Source: Ilex aquifolium (taxonomy: Eukaryota > Streptophyta > Magnoliopsida > Aquifoliales > Aquifoliaceae). From it: a stretch of DNA of 64,000 nt. The stretch is from the NCBI GenBank assembly GCA_951799425.1, contig OX637394.1, positions 7,885,501-7,949,500 on the forward strand, given 5' to 3'. Positions 1-12,800 of the stretch are shown here, piece by piece. The position numbers and the translations under genes are program-made. Position 1 is the first letter of the stretch, and each line of letters opens with the position of its first letter. A model generated the notes under the pieces. It was not told the origin of the DNA. It made no database searches and worked only from the letters and a program-made list of their open reading frames with translations.

Positions 1-183
1 ACTAAAAAGAGTGTGACATAAATTTTTCCTAAAAAAATTGATATAAAAATAGATAAAATGAATTTAAGTATAAGGGATTTAAATTATAAATTGATTGATC
101 TGTCGTATAATTTAATAAATAGACTAACACAAATTCAACTATCTATGAAATGACCTTAATTTCACATAATTAATTAGTAATGG

Positions 184-345
184 TTTTTTATTTGTTCAAC
201 GATCAGGGGTGTCTGAACCAGTTTACGCGCACCTAACTAATTCTTTTCCCGGTCCGATCAAAAACAAGTTATTCATACGGGAAACTAAAAAATTCATAAA
301 GAATAATTCCTTATAGCTTGATCCGAAGAGGTTGCTAAGATTCAT
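184..345 (-). mobile_element. SINE fragment, family 1 (tRNA-derived type)
   Basis: On the minus strand this reads as the 3' two thirds of a short element whose end (GGTGTCTGAACCAGTTTACG on the plus strand) recurs near 8800, 47900, 5500 and 23800. The full-length copies carry a tRNA-like promoter and an A-tail. The promoter half is missing here. The family assignment rests on comparing copies inside this window. Confidence 0.55.
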
Positions 346-707
346 TAATTAGTAATAATTTGATATTACACAAATTTAATTATACATAATTATAAATAAT
401 ACATATATAAATTAAATTATAGTTTCATCTGATAACTACATTTCATGTAAAAGAACATTTTTTTGGTCAAATGTAAAATAATATTTATTTTTGTGTTTTT
501 TGTCCTAATTTGTTCCATTTTTCTAAATGTTAACGTATCTATATATTTAATTTCTGTCGTTGGACCAACAACAAATTTTAATGTTAACTAAGTTTTATTA
601 TTAATCCAACGTTTATAATAAATTAAATCAGTAAATTGGGTCGATAGATTACATTTGAAATAAAATTATTTATTTATTTGTTTTTTACACAGAAAAAAGT
701 TACAATG
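346..707. other. AT-rich intergenic DNA, no gene seen
   Basis: AT-rich sequence with short runs of A and T. I see no coding potential, RNA gene or paired repeat. Confidence 0.6.
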
Positions 708-798
708 CACGTGGCAACAAAGTAAGAATCACGGTTCAAATAGGGAAAAAGAACCCCTATTTAATTAATGAAGTGTCGGTGTGAACACGTGGCACGTG
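708..798 (+). promoter_or_regulatory. G-box/ABRE-like cluster upstream of the TPR gene
   Basis: Three CACGTG hexamers lie within 91 bases: 708-713, 786-791 and 793-798. The last two form CACGTGGCACGTG. In plants CACGTG is bound by bZIP (ABF/GBF) and bHLH (PIF) factors, and adjacent copies commonly act as ABA- or light-responsive elements. The cluster is about 1 kb upstream of the TPR start codon and about 300 bases before a likely TATA region near 1029-1040. The regulatory role is inferred. Confidence 0.45.
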
Positions 799-1248
799 AA
801 CAATGCCCATATCAGATCTAAAACGTCCGTGAACTCAGCCGCGTCGGACGAGTCCTCCAACCTGCTTCGCAGAAGAAACCCCCCAACCCCCTTCAACTTT
901 TGCCGCTGACTCGGACCACCCACTCTCTAACCATACCCTAACTCCCTTTCCGATTCTACCCTTTCATATACCATGTAGGTTACACAATCTTTCTCTCACA
1001 TACATATAAACAAACAGTATATATCGTATATATAATATATACGATGTTATAGTGTTCTGTACTTTCTACGGCTTGGACTGTGTCGAGATTTTTTTGTGAG
1101 AGAAGAGGCCCCTCGTGTATATAAACACCTCAAAGGCTTTCGCTTCTTGATAAGTGAAGAAGCTACGGTGTTCCTGCTTCGTAATCGGAAGATTTACCGG
1201 AAACCTAATCGCTTCATCGCACATCCATCGACGACCGGTACCAATCCA

Positions 1249-1578
1249 GTAAGCGTTTACAAAAACAAAAATAGAAATCAGAGCTATAGTTGTTAACATG
1301 AATATATGTGCCATGTCAGTCTTCTTGAATTTCGTTGTCTGATCCGGTTTTAAAGGGGGAAAAATAGTGGGTGTAATCATCAGAATCTCAAGCTCATTCA
1401 TGGCTTCTAATGCGTTTATTTTCTGTGAAAGCTGTGATTATGGTCTTTCCATGTGGGTTTACTTTCCGGGAAAATTGTGATTATGGTCTTTGCATGTGAG
1501 TTTACTTTCCGGGAAAATTGTGTATACAGTTACCTGATTGTTTGACTTATTTGGTTGGTGGTTTATTTAATCATGCAG
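1249..1578 (+). other. possible 5'-UTR intron of the TPR gene
   Basis: A donor-like GTAAGC starts at 1249, and a pyrimidine-rich tract ending in TCATGCAG stops at 1578. Splicing would join a leader of about 190 bases (from about 1060) to the segment before the start codon at 1807. Long reading frames here on both strands have no recognisable family features. This is inferred from splice-site shape only. Confidence 0.35.
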
Positions 1579-1806
1579 GTTCAGGTGAGTTAAAAGCAAG
1601 AAAGGAAGGATCTTTTCTGTATACAAATCAAAAGTGAGCGGGATTGCCGTTTGGAGGACGAGAAAATTGTCTTCCCACACAAAGCTTTTCCGAGACTTTG
1701 ATTCCAAGCCTACCCTTTTTCTTTCTACACTTCACTTCTTATTTAATATACAATCAGCCTCTGTATTCTCTCTCTTCTTCTTTGGATTCGGTTTGGTGGG
1801 TGAGTA

Positions 1807-4298
1807 ATGGGAATGAAAGTTGCGACGACCTGTTTGCATTGGTCGCAACCCTGTGTTCCTCACTCACCTCCATTTCCCCAAACCTTGGCCTCTGCTATCT
1901 CATCACCTTCTTCAAAAAGACGGTGTATAAGCGACGGGGCTCTCTTGTGCCGGTACGTCCACAGACTGGACCGATCAGTTCTGTTCGGAACCGCATCTAC
2001 GAAGCTCCACAGGTCTCGATCTTGGGAACACCCAAAATCGAGACCCCAAACAATCAAACGGGCTTGCAGTGCCAGCTTAGACGCATTTTCAGACGAAGAA
2101 TTCTCCAAAAAAATCCAAGAATTAGAACTGGAGTTCCAGTTATCCGAACATGATGAAGAAAACACAGACAATGCTCTTGTTGATTCAATAGATACACAAA
2201 GCAAGATCACTGAAGACATTAACAATAGCAACAACAATTTTGTGGATGGTAAAAAATTTCCAAGTTCAAGGCTGGACCCTGTTGAGCCACCCCATTGGGC
2301 GGGTTGGGATGAGATAATTCCGGCGAGTATAGAGCGGAAGGCGAACAGTGTTGACCTTCCGCTCTCTCTACGGATAATCAAAAGGAAGAAACAATGGCAG
2401 GAGGGTTTTAGAGAAGCAGGGGAGTCGGCGTACTGCTCTGTAAAGAAAGCCTTTTCGTCTATGGTGTTCATAATCCAAGAGCTCCAAAGCTATACTTTGC
2501 AAATGAGGGAGATATTGTTCTACGAAGATTTACAAGGGATCTTGGGTCGAGTACAGAAGGAGATGCAAGCGTCCTTTGTGTGGTTGTTTCAACAAGTATT
2601 TTCGCATACACCCACTTTAATGGTGTATGTGATGATACTTTTAGCCAATTATAGCGTGCATTCCATGGCTACTAACACCGCCATCGCCGCCACACTGCCA
2701 CCGCAAGCCTATGCAGCTACGACGGAGTCTGTTTCTGTAATGGAAGATCAGAAGAAGCAGCAAAAGTTTGATTCTTCCACAACAAAGACGTTTTCAGTGT
2801 CTTCTTCAAGTGGAAAGACTACCTCAATTGGTGGAAGAAACGGCAGTGGTGGTGGGAAATTCAAGGCGGTTGCTAGTGGAACAGATGGTGATGGTGGGTT
2901 TGATGGGTCGGTCTCTTCGGAATTTCATCGAACAATTATTCCTGATGGAGTGTCATCTATTGGGACTTCAAGAACAAGTGAAGAAGAGTCTGTTTCTGGG
3001 CAAGTGACCAGAGAAGAAGAGGTGAGGCTATGGAATTCGATAGTGGAAGAAGCTTCAAAATTGCAGGCCGTGTTGAAAAATGATGCCTTGGATCATGAGA
3101 CGATGCAGAGATTTGTTTCACCGATCAATGCGAAGATTGAAGATGATGATTATGCGGATTATATTAGAACAGAACTTCTATATCAAACAGGGATAGTTCA
3201 AGAGCCCAATAACCCTCTTCTCTTGGCCAATTATGCTCAATTCCTCTACCTTGTCCTCCATGACTACGACAGGTACATGTACAGTTTTCCTCCTTTTTAA
3301 TCTCAATTAATTATTTGTGGGTTTTCGAATGAGTTATCAACTTTTTTCATTCACACAATTTTTCCTCCCACTTTTGCAATTAAACCCAATGGGATAATAC
3401 TACAGTTAGTCTAAGTTTTTGAGCTTGGTTAGCTCAGTAACAAGTCAAGACTAGTTCAGTAGTTCTTATTAAAGACACAACTGTTCTAGGGAGCAAGAAA
3501 TCTGACCATTTAAAATCCAAATTGTCGTCTTGTTAAAATTTGGGTCAGGGTTCAATCTTCGTAAGGGAGTGTGTGGTGTACCCTGGTTTGGTTTTCGATC
3601 TTCTATTAGCAAGAATGATCTCCATTGGCTGATGTCACACCACGAAAGAAATATCCAGGCTTTTTACAATCTCCAGTAGAGCTCTAGTCTTTGTATGGTA
3701 GCTTACTATCATTTTACTATTGGATTCCAGTGAATACTGAGTTGGGTTTGACAAAAAAAAGTATCTGTACTTTCTGGCAAAGATTTTAATATGGTCTTGA
3801 TTATGCCGGGACTTGGCACAACGATAATAATACTCTGAGACATGTGTTCAACTAGTGGGGACCAGTGTTTTCACTTACACACCGTAGTTGTTGACAGTGG
3901 CGTGAACCTCATGTATTAGATTGTCATTTGAATATTGTCTAATGATCAAAAACACATTCCAGAGCTTAATTCTTACTAGTTGATTTAGTTCTTGGACATG
4001 TAAAAGATGGGTTTTTTAATATGTTTGCTTTTGCGTTTGAAACAGGGCTGAGGATTACTTCAAGAGGGCGGTGCAGGTGGAGCCTAAGGATGCTGAAGCA
4101 TTGAACAAGTATGCAAGCTTTCTATGGCAAGTGAGGAAGGACCTTTGGGCTGCTGAAGAGACATACTTGGAAGCCATCTCTGCTGACCCCAGTAACTCCT
4201 ACTATGCTGCTAATTATGCTCATTTTCTCTGGAGCACCGGCGGCGAGGACACCTGTTTCCCTCTCAGCTCCCCTGACACCACCACCAACGACGCCTAA
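1807..4298 (+). CDS. TPR-like protein of plastid/membrane type, two exons
   Basis: Two exons, 1807-3272 and 4046-4298, join at a GT-AG intron (donor AG|GTACAT, acceptor AACAG|GG) to encode about 572 residues. The start is the first in-frame ATG after a pyrimidine-rich leader. The N-terminus (1-60) is rich in Ser/Thr/Arg and could be a transit peptide. A conserved basic and helical block lies at about 185-265, followed by a hydrophobic membrane-like segment at about 268-290. A Ser/Gly-rich linker covers about 315-395. Tetratricopeptide helices run from about 465 to 560 across the splice junction (NNPLLLANYAQFLY, YAANYAHFLW). The architecture matches an uncharacterised plant TPR family that I recall as Arabidopsis At1g07280/At2g29670. 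TPRs bind protein partners; the substrate and precise role are unknown. The intron carries a short SINE-like stretch near 3540-3570. Confidence 0.9.
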
Positions 4299-4862
4299 TC
4301 CAAACGAATAAAAGGAAAAAGGAAAAAAAAAATTACGAAAACCACTTCCCCCTGAAGACTCTTGTTGATCAACCCTCTTTACCCAATAATCAATTATCAA
4401 CTATAATAAAACAGAGGAAAAAGAAGGAAAGAAAACAGAAATTTCCTCATTGACTTTTCTTTTCTTGAGCCTCTCTTGACTTTTCTTCTTTTTTTTTCCT
4501 TAGATATTTTTCCTCTTATTTTGAGTGGGGAAGGTGAGAAAGTAGGAGTTTCTTGTGGGGTTTGCAAATATGGACATGGAAAGGGGCGAGACAGAAACTT
4601 GTGTCCACAACTGCAATTTGTTCGGCAACTTTTGGTATCTTCAATATTTTCCAGAGATCTCTCAGTCCCAACACTATACTATTCGCAAGCCAGAAAGAGG
4701 AAGCTTTGCAATTTGTTTTTGCTGTGCACAGTTTTTTTTTTTTATATGTTTTATTTCCCCCTCATATTCTCTTGTAACACAGGCACATGGCCAAATTGTA
4801 GTTGAAGTTTTGTTAATACATCAATGCCAATTTTTAGCAATTTCTAAGAGTTGTCGAACTGT

Positions 4863-5083
4863 AAGGATAGTTCAAGTGGTAACAGGAATGAACTGTAAAT
4901 TCAGACGTCCTGAATTTAAATCTTCAAAATTCTTTGGGATTAGGTTTCGAGAGATTTATCTAACACAAATATTTTCATCTTAGAGTGTATGACTTATCTT
5001 TGACTAGACTAGAGAGATGATTAATTAATGTGTGTATAAATTAACTTAGATAGCCCTGACAGTTAAACCAAAAAAAAAAAAAA
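4863..5083 (+). mobile_element. SINE, family 1, near full length
   Basis: Begins with a box-A-like TAGTTCAAGTGGTAACAGG, has a degenerate box B about 40 bases on, and ends with TTAAACC followed by an A-tail. It aligns along its length with the copies at 5303-5526 and 23605-23821. It lies about 560 bases after the TPR stop codon. Confidence 0.65.
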
Positions 5084-5302
5084 GAACTAGAAAGATATAA
5101 AATTTTGGGAACGAAGCCCATGCTTCTCGTGCAGTGTTGTGTTATCTGCAACTTCAGTCTTTGGCAGTTTGCTATGAGATGCTCTGTGAGCAAATTCATG
5201 TTCCTCTCTGTCCAATTTTGATCTCTAGTGGGTTTTATTCCAACTTTAAGGCACAAGTTTAAATATAGAGGATCAAGCAGGGAGGCATAGCTGTAATGGT
5301 AA

Positions 5303-5526
5303 ATCTCAATATAGTTTAAGTGGTAATATGAATGAATTGTAAATTCAGACTTTTTGAGTTTAAATCTTGATAATTCTTTAGGACCAGACTATATGAGATT
5401 TATCCCTCATGAATACTCTAGTCTCGGCGTTGATGGTCTGTCTTTGACTAGACCGGAGATGAGATTAGTTGAGATACGCGTAAGTTAATTCGAACACCTT
5501 CTACTGTTGAACCAAAAAAAAAAAAA
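5303..5526 (+). mobile_element. SINE, family 1, near full length
   Basis: Starts with ATAGTTTAAGTGGTAATATG (box A) and ends with CTGTTGAACC plus an A-run. It has the family's internal landmarks: GTAAATTCAGAC, TATCCCTCATGAATACT, GTCTTTGACTAGACC and ACGCGTAAGTTAATTCGAAC. It is only 220 bases from the previous copy and in the same orientation. Confidence 0.65.
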
Positions 5527-7790
5527 TCGACGTAATGGTACAGTCAATCCATTATAACTTATGTGTTATGAGTTTAATTCACAAAAATAATGTTTTCTCA
5601 TGTTGAATGAAAACTCTGAACGTTTCTGTCTTCGGATTCGGTAGTTCGCAAGTTTTTAAGTCTCTAGATGGTTTAATATCAAGTATATGTAGTAGTAGAA
5701 AGAAAATTCTGCCAGAACTGAGGGGATTTATGTGTAGAGGCAGTGAGGTCCGCGTGTTATGCATCTTCGTCGACAATCTTCTCTTGGTTAGTGGTTCTTG
5801 GTGGCATGGTGTCTTGAGCTAGTTGCTTGCCTCATAATGAGGCTTCAAAAATGGATCATGCTTCCACTGGTGGCCGCTACATTTTCGCCTCAAGGAAACT
5901 AGCTAGTGCTCTCTTATATAAGAAAAAATTGCTTCACTGTTAGCATAATCACATGCTTTGCTTAATCTGTTGTGTAAAGAACATTTTAGTCCCACTGAGT
6001 TAGATCATGGATTTGCAAAGTTCCTCTTCCAATCAAAAACCTATGATTACGAGTATCGAGATCAAACCGTCTCGTGTTATTTTGGATTCATCTTGATTAC
6101 TAGTTAACCTTAATCCGATATCTTTTAATTAAAATCATTGGTGACAAGTAGTATGTGTGACTTATAACTCGAGCGAAAGGCTTTCAATACATAAAATAAC
6201 ACCCAGTTAACAATGTAAAATGACTATGATCTAATTCCAACCTCTTAATATGTTTAAACATAAAGAATTAGGACTTTTTCTGTTCCCACATGCATCTCAT
6301 CAAAGTTAGCAATGTCGACCGAAAGAGAGAAAAATAATCTTGAAGCAAGCATTTGATTGAACGTAGCATTGCCAACTGAAAACAATACAATAAATCAAAT
6401 CATTAGGAAAACTTTTGTCGAACACATGGGGGGCTATGTACGATATGGGAAGATCGACCCAGGGGTTCGAGTTTGGCCAAGCAGAAAATGACGGCCAAAA
6501 CACGTGAAGAAATGATGGTAACAGTAACATTGAGCTACTATACTGCTCCATGTCTCCATCTATCGACCCATGCCTTGCCAGTTGCCACCTCTCTTCTTCC
6601 AACTCCATACATATTTACATATTCTAGTCTTTAAGATGTTCAGATCCCTAAGAAATTCAATTTTTTTATTTCTCATTTTTCGAATAAATTGTTGGACACA
6701 AATGGTCTCACACTGTTTCATTCAAATTCACCCTTTTCACTCCATCTAGCATATGTATAAAATTTGTGTAATAAATGAAAAAGGAATAAAAAATGATCAT
6801 ATCAAATGCACAAGTCATTCATGAGGAGATGTAAGTAATAGACGGTCTTATTTTCATGTTAGAAAGACTGATTTTTAGACTTAAATTCACGATGTATTAT
6901 TTGGACGAATGAGTATTTGTTGTCGTTTGAAATCTCACATCTGAAAAAGAGAATAGCTAAATTATTTGAATTAAAATGTATTGTAGCTTATTGGAGCCCA
7001 AATTTAGCCGATGTGACTTATTCCAAATTTCGCTTATAAGAAATCAATAACACTGAAGCTTTATCCCGATGCTTAAAGCCATTCACATTGGAGCAATAGG
7101 TCAAATGTCCTATTCTCCTCCCCATGCCCCATGCCCCCTCCCCCCACATATCACAAGCAAGCATCTTGTTTCAATGTCTTCACATTCTTCCCAAATGACA
7201 AGTGACGAGATGTTTGACATACCACGCACAAGAGAAAATCAAATACTAGGGAGAAAAAAGGTATCATTTTCCCAATGGGGAGAAACTGTAAGCAAGGGCC
7301 CATCATTTTGATGGGGCATGTTTGTCTCAAGCAAACATAATTTTTTGACCAGCCCATGTTTATGGCAATCCTATCCTATGTCCTAGTAGTATGATTGTCT
7401 CTATTTGTATTTTCTCTTTTGCTATTTTCCTTTGACGACAAGCTATTGGCTGTGTTGATGGGACTCATTAGCAACCAAATCAAGCTTCTTCTTTCCTTTT
7501 CCAACATTTTTTTTTAAAAATCAATGAGCACGGTGGGGCTGGGTGCGGGAATGCATTCACTTTGGCTAATTTCTTTTCACACCAACGGAGGATCAAATGG
7601 GAGTTGATCAAATAAATATAAAATTGAGTGAATTGGAAAGGAGTCCGATTGTTCAATGACAACAATGGGATTTGAATCTTTGTGCTCGCTTTTTAGTTGT
7701 CCAAAGCATTAGTTTCATTCAATATTAATTATTTATCTGGTCAGTATTAAGGTTGCAGGTTTCAATCTCATTGTTTTTCTCTTTGTAATA
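5527..7790. other. intergenic, no supported gene
   Basis: Unique-looking AT-rich DNA. Reading frames of 60-100 codons near 5607, 6306 and 7069 have no conserved motif, no splice context and no family resemblance. A tRNA-like GGTTGCAGGTTTCAATCTC at about 7751-7770 may be a SINE promoter remnant. Confidence 0.5.
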
Positions 7791-7791
7791 A

Positions 7792-8281
7792 TGGGCATAT
7801 TTAGAGCTAGTTTAAATAACTAAATAAGTAATTTTTAAGGGTTTTGGAGTAAAATAAGTCAAGTCCGTTTGGATCTTGATTTTTTTACCAACTTATGTAA
7901 CAGTTTTTTGGATTAAAAAAGACTTATTTAGGCTGATTTAAAAAATTGATTTTTTGAACTTTTCTTTCGGCTTTTTGGAGTTTTGTCGCGGGTCTCACAT
8001 AACTTTTTAATTTATTATATTCATAAAATATTATTAGTGGAGTAAAAAAATTTGAAATTCATATTTTGAAAACTATTATGCGTAATATATATATAATTAT
8101 TTTTTTATTTTACACAAAACCAAAAAAGTTAGAAAAGTCACTCAAAACAGTTTTTTTCAATTTTTTCAACTTTTAAAGAACACTCCAAACGATTTTGAGA
8201 GACTTTTTTAACTCTGATTTTTTTACGAAACTTTTTAAACTTCAAATTTTCACCTAAAAAAACCAGCTCCAAATATGCCCA
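7792..8281. mobile_element. MITE with terminal inverted repeats
   Basis: The left end TGGGCATATTTAGAGCTAG mirrors the right end, whose reverse complement is TTGGGCATATTTGGAGCTGG. The interior is AT-rich, about 490 bp, with no coding capacity. No clear target-site duplication is visible, so the superfamily is open. Confidence 0.6.
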
Positions 8282-8789
8282 AGGTCTTACAAGAAAAAAG
8301 CTTCAATTCAGTATTTAAGCATCAAGATTGTTGAAACTTCTGTTTGGGCCACTCGTGAGCCATGACAAGGTCCAACAGACCAACTAAAGTACAGCAACCC
8401 AACAACTTTGTCAACTGGCTAACCCAACTTTAGTTGTTTCACTTAGGTCCAGACTAAATTTGAACTTGGGTTTCGTTGATGTCAGGGCCAGAGTGGCCCA
8501 TTCGTCACAAATTAATATTTATCATTTCAGTTTCAATTAAAAGACGATTTGCCTGTCTTAGAAAAATAATAACGACATGACCCTCAAAGTTCTAACAATC
8601 ATAGATTGACCCAAAACGTTGATGAGACATAGATTTCACAATTTAGACTCAATTACATGTTGACTCCTTATCTCTCGTAACTGTACATTTATTCAAAATA
8701 ATTGCAATAATGATAAATGTTTCAATGCACACCATAAACTATTTAATGAGAATGACTAATCATTAATCACTTATTAGTACTTTTTTTTT

Positions 8790-8955
8790 TTTAGTTTAAC
8801 AATCAGGGGTGTTCGAACCAACTTATGTGCACCTCGACTAATCTTCTCTTTAGTCTGGTCAACTGTAAGTCATTCATGTAGAGATTAGGGTATTCATAAT
8901 GAATAAATTCCTCTTGACCTAACATCAAGAGATTGACAAGATTCGACAATGTATT
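8790..8955 (-). mobile_element. SINE fragment, family 1
   Basis: Plus-strand T-run followed by ATCAGGGGTGTTCGAACCAA and GCACCTCGACTAATC, which is the reverse complement of the family's 3' end. The promoter half is missing, as in the copy at 184-345. Confidence 0.55.
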
Positions 8956-9160
8956 TATTAGTATTAAGTACATTGTGCATTCTTGAACATTGACGCAACA
9001 AGTGCAATCTTTATCACGTTTCGAACTAATTTCATTAGGTAATTACACATGTTTATAAGTTTCACTATTTCCTTAAGAACACGCTTATAACATTTAAGTT
9101 TTTTTTTGCTGACCCAGTTATGCAAAGTATATCCTTCTATTCATTTTAGGATATTATCGA

Positions 9161-9709
9161 TAGGGGGCGTTTATAGCCCAGACCTGAGTAGTGTAGACCC
9201 AAGTCCCCGAACGAATTGTCGGACGGCCTGGGCTAGGCTTTGGGTACTTGCAGCCCAATCCGTCACTTACTGGGCGGGCCTTTTTTATATATATACAATA
9301 TTATTTAAACTATTTTCAACTTAATATTTTTTTAAATTAAAAGTAGAGTCAAAATGGAAAAAAAGTAAATAATAAATAGTTTTATTTAAATAAAGTAAAA
9401 TCATATATTACCACAAAACTTTTAAAGTTTCAATAATCAATTTTTTTTTCGAACAATTGGATAGAAGGGTAGACGTGCTAGGTAAGCGGACTGGGCTAGA
9501 TGGGTAAGCTGGGATAGGTTGGCGGGCGGGTAGGCTCATAGGCGGGTTTTGGCCCTGATAATGGTTTTGAAGGCAAGGCCAAACCCTCTATTGAAGGATA
9601 TTGAGGTCAGACTTAAGCAGACCAACTATTAGGTCTATCGAATTTTGGACTTATTTTTTTTGAGTCGGATAACGGGACCCATGGGCAATCCGGCCCCTGG
9701 ACACCCTTA
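9161..9709. mobile_element. non-autonomous hAT element
   Basis: The ends TAGGGGGCGTTTATAGCCC and (reverse complement) TAAGGGTGTCCAGGGGCCGG are imperfect inverted repeats. They are flanked by nearly identical 8-mers, ATTATCGA (9153-9160) and ATTATAGA (9710-9717), as expected for hAT target duplication. The 549-bp interior contains GGGC-rich subterminal motifs and no transposase. Confidence 0.65.
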
Positions 9710-11400
9710 ATTATAGATGCTGTTGGAAATAAGAATCGAAAAAATAAAGTGAATGGAGGGTGAAGTGCGGATTAGATCACACTCGTAATTAAAAGGATTC
9801 ATGCCTTTTTATAAAAAAAAATACAATGCAGAAGGTAGCAGTGCGTTGTCCCCAAGATACAACAGCTCAATCTAATTAATTGTTGTGTTACTCAAATATA
9901 CACAATCGAATGAAGCAGAAGTTTCAAACAACAACTTTCTATATTACCTAGAAAACTAATGTAGTAAAAAAGAATCTAAAAGATGTTGATACCTAAAATA
10001 AATTCCAGACATGAGCTCAGGAGAAGAGGTCAGCTCGGGAGGTCGGGCTAGACACACACAGTTCAGGAAACCAGAGCTAAAGCTCTACCCCGAAAAAGAT
10101 AATAGCAAAACTAACTAGGAGGTAGTTGGATAACAACCCACACCCCCAACGGAGTGGAAAGCTAGAATTAAGCCGAAAAACACTCAATTGACCAAGATCC
10201 TCTTCAAGAATTAAGGGAGATCTCATGGATGAAAGGCAAAGATCTCCGTAGAGATCTCTGAGAGTTAAGAACAGCCCTATAAAAACTAGGTAACGCCTCC
10301 ATTGAAGGGGGACCCAAAAAATTGTACTGAGAGAGAGAGCAATCAATAAAAAGAAAGGAGCAAGAGCCTCCATTAGAGAGTGGACTAGCCGAGCTCATCA
10401 GCCGGTGAACCACTATATTTCTACTGTATTACACACACTTCACCTCGATTAATTAGAACATTCATCAACCAACTCACGAGCTTTGCAGCTCAGACCTGTT
10501 CCTCGCCATTGCACTCGGACTCACTGCTCATTCACGTGAAAGAACACCATCAAAAGATATGAAAGAGTTTCTATCTATTCTGAAATACATAAACATATAT
10601 ATCTTAAAAATATGAGTGTTAATATTCTGTAAATTACTTACACATTTAATCAAATAATAATTGTTAGAATTAAATGACAAAATGATTCTTAGAAAACTAG
10701 TAGTTAAACCCTTGGTATTCAGAAACTAAATTTTTATTAAGGTAGTTATCACGAAAAATAATAAAATAAAATAATAAAAAGTGTTGGGCGGTACTACACT
10801 ATAGTGCGTAAATTGTAGAAACTAGTATCTCCTTTGTTGGTCTCATTTCTGCCCGTGTGTGAGACTCAAGATCTACAAGGTAACAATAGTATAGTATATA
10901 AACCCAATTTTTTTTAAAAAACTAGTCGACGTAAGATTTAGTTTCTATTCATTTTATTAAAATACTCTAACAGATGCGATGGCAATTATTTTCAAGGAAA
11001 AACCAAAGAAAACTCATTTCCTTTATACTGCAGGCCACCACCATATTATTAACGTTGGCTGGAACCATGAAATATTAATCATGCTTCCAAATTCGAATCC
11101 CCAAGGTTAACACACTCTTTAAGTTTTATAGTTTAGTCAATAGTATGGTTAATTATCATATTTGGATATTAATTTGCTCATGCAATTATGCCAGGCCTCA
11201 CTCCTAGTTCTACCTTACCTTCATATAGGGTAACTATTTTTTGAGAAAAACAAAAGGAAAAAGTCAAGGAAATAACCTCTATGACAAATTATAAAACTTT
11301 GACTAGAGCTATAACACCTTAATGATGATTCCATATGATATTAATCAAAGTTAAAATACGCTAACGTTATCTTCAACTATGATTTAAATTTTATTCAATA
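9710..11400. other. intergenic, possible retroelement debris at 9720-10550
   Basis: GC-richer sequence at 9970-10550 resembles LTR-type debris in composition but has no terminal repeats or coding domains. The rest, 10560-11400, is AT-rich with no recognisable feature. Confidence 0.4.
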
Positions 11401-11408
11401 GTTTGATT

Positions 11409-12253
11409 TAGAGGTGGCAATCTTAACCCATTACCCATTAAACCGCCCAACCCGCCCATAAATAAATGGGTTGGGTACCTATTTAATTGATATGGGTTTT
11501 AAATGGGTTGGGTAATATGATTCATCTTAATTAAGCGGGTTAATATGGATTACAAATGGGTACCCATTGGGTTGAGTATTTATCATTTTTTTAAATAACA
11601 CAAGTAATAAAATTAAATAAATATACTAATATATCAAAAAATACACACACTATTACACCAATACACCAAAACATACACACACTAGTACACTAAAAACACA
11701 CACACTAATACACCATCCATAACCCATTGGTCGACCCATGACAGATGGGTTGACGCATGACTCACGACCCATGGGTTTATCCATAACCCATGGGGTTGGG
11801 CCACGACCCTATGGGTTGATCCATAATTCATGGATCGACCACGACCCACGGACCAACCCATAACCCACAATTGACCCGACCCATTATGTGTGTATTTTTT
11901 TTTTTTTTTTATAAATGTGTTTTAGTTTTTATGTTAGTATATGTGTATGTATTTTTTGTGTATTAGTGTGTATATTTTTAATGTATTAGTTTGTGTATAT
12001 TTTGGTGTATTAGTGTGTGTGTATATTTGTATTTTGGTGTATTACTAATGTGTGTGTGTGTATTTTTGTGTACTAATGTGTTTATTAAGAATTTTAATTA
12101 TTTTATGGGTTAATTGGTTTAACCCAACCTGTTATAAACCCAACCCATTATAACCCATTTACTAGGTGAGTGAAAAATGAATTGGATTTATTTTAGCCCA
12201 ATCTAATTTAACCCAACCCATAACCAATCCAACCCACCCATTTGCCACCCCTA
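11409..12253. mobile_element. non-autonomous hAT element with TGGGTTGGGT-type interior
   Basis: The ends TAGAGGTGGCAA and (reverse complement) TAGGGGTGGCAAATGGG are inverted repeats. They are flanked by a perfect 8-bp duplication, GTTTGATT (11401-11408 and 12254-12261). The 845-bp interior is made of ACCCATTACCC/GGGTTGGGTA motifs in opposite orientation on the two sides, with TG/CA-rich DNA between, so the single strand can fold back. There is no transposase. Confidence 0.85.
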
Positions 12254-12289
12254 GTTTGATTTAATACAATGTACTCTAATGGATTAACT

Positions 12290-12800
12290 TAAATTTAAAA
12301 GAGGAGAAATTCAAATTCAAATTCAAAAGAAGGCGAAATATTTAAAGAAGGGTAAAATCTTGATTTGAGTAAAAATACAGTCTCCTTTGATTTGAGTAAA
12401 AATTTGACTCCCACTTCACTTGGTATAAGTTTGAATAAAGGGTTGGAGTTTATTTTTAACTTGTTTTTACTCAAATCTAAATTAGATTTTCTAAACCTAA
12501 ATTTAAATTTGAGTAAAAAGTCCATAAAAACCTTCTTTAATGTTATACTGAAACTCATACCAAATCAAGGAAAAGTCAATTTTTTTTTATCCAAATCAAG
12601 GGAGACTCCAACCTTTATTCAAATTACCAATGATTAGATTTCATTCTCTTTTAAAAATCTAATTGTCATATTCTATCATCCTTTAAATTTGAGTTTGTTC
12701 TCATTTAAATTTAAGTTTGTCATCTTTTAACTTTGAATTTCTCTATTTGAGTGGTTTATATCAAATCAAGTTTTTTATTTATTTTTTACTCGAATTTGAG
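12290..12800. repeat. imperfect palindrome, probable decayed foldback element
   Basis: Arms at about 12350-12435 and 12550-12625 are inverted relatives (TTTGATTTGAGTAAAAA versus ATCCAAATCAAGGGAGACTCC), with further arms outside them. The complementary arms explain the overlapping opposite-strand reading frames here, which are not genes. Confidence 0.4.

Noticed and set aside
1066-1401. 111-codon minus-strand frame with a hydrophobic stretch
   Set aside because: Lies across the leader and probable 5'-UTR intron of the TPR gene, with no family resemblance or promoter.
6306-6608. 100-codon minus-strand frame
   Set aside because: No conserved motif, atypical composition and no splice partner. 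Kept as intergenic.
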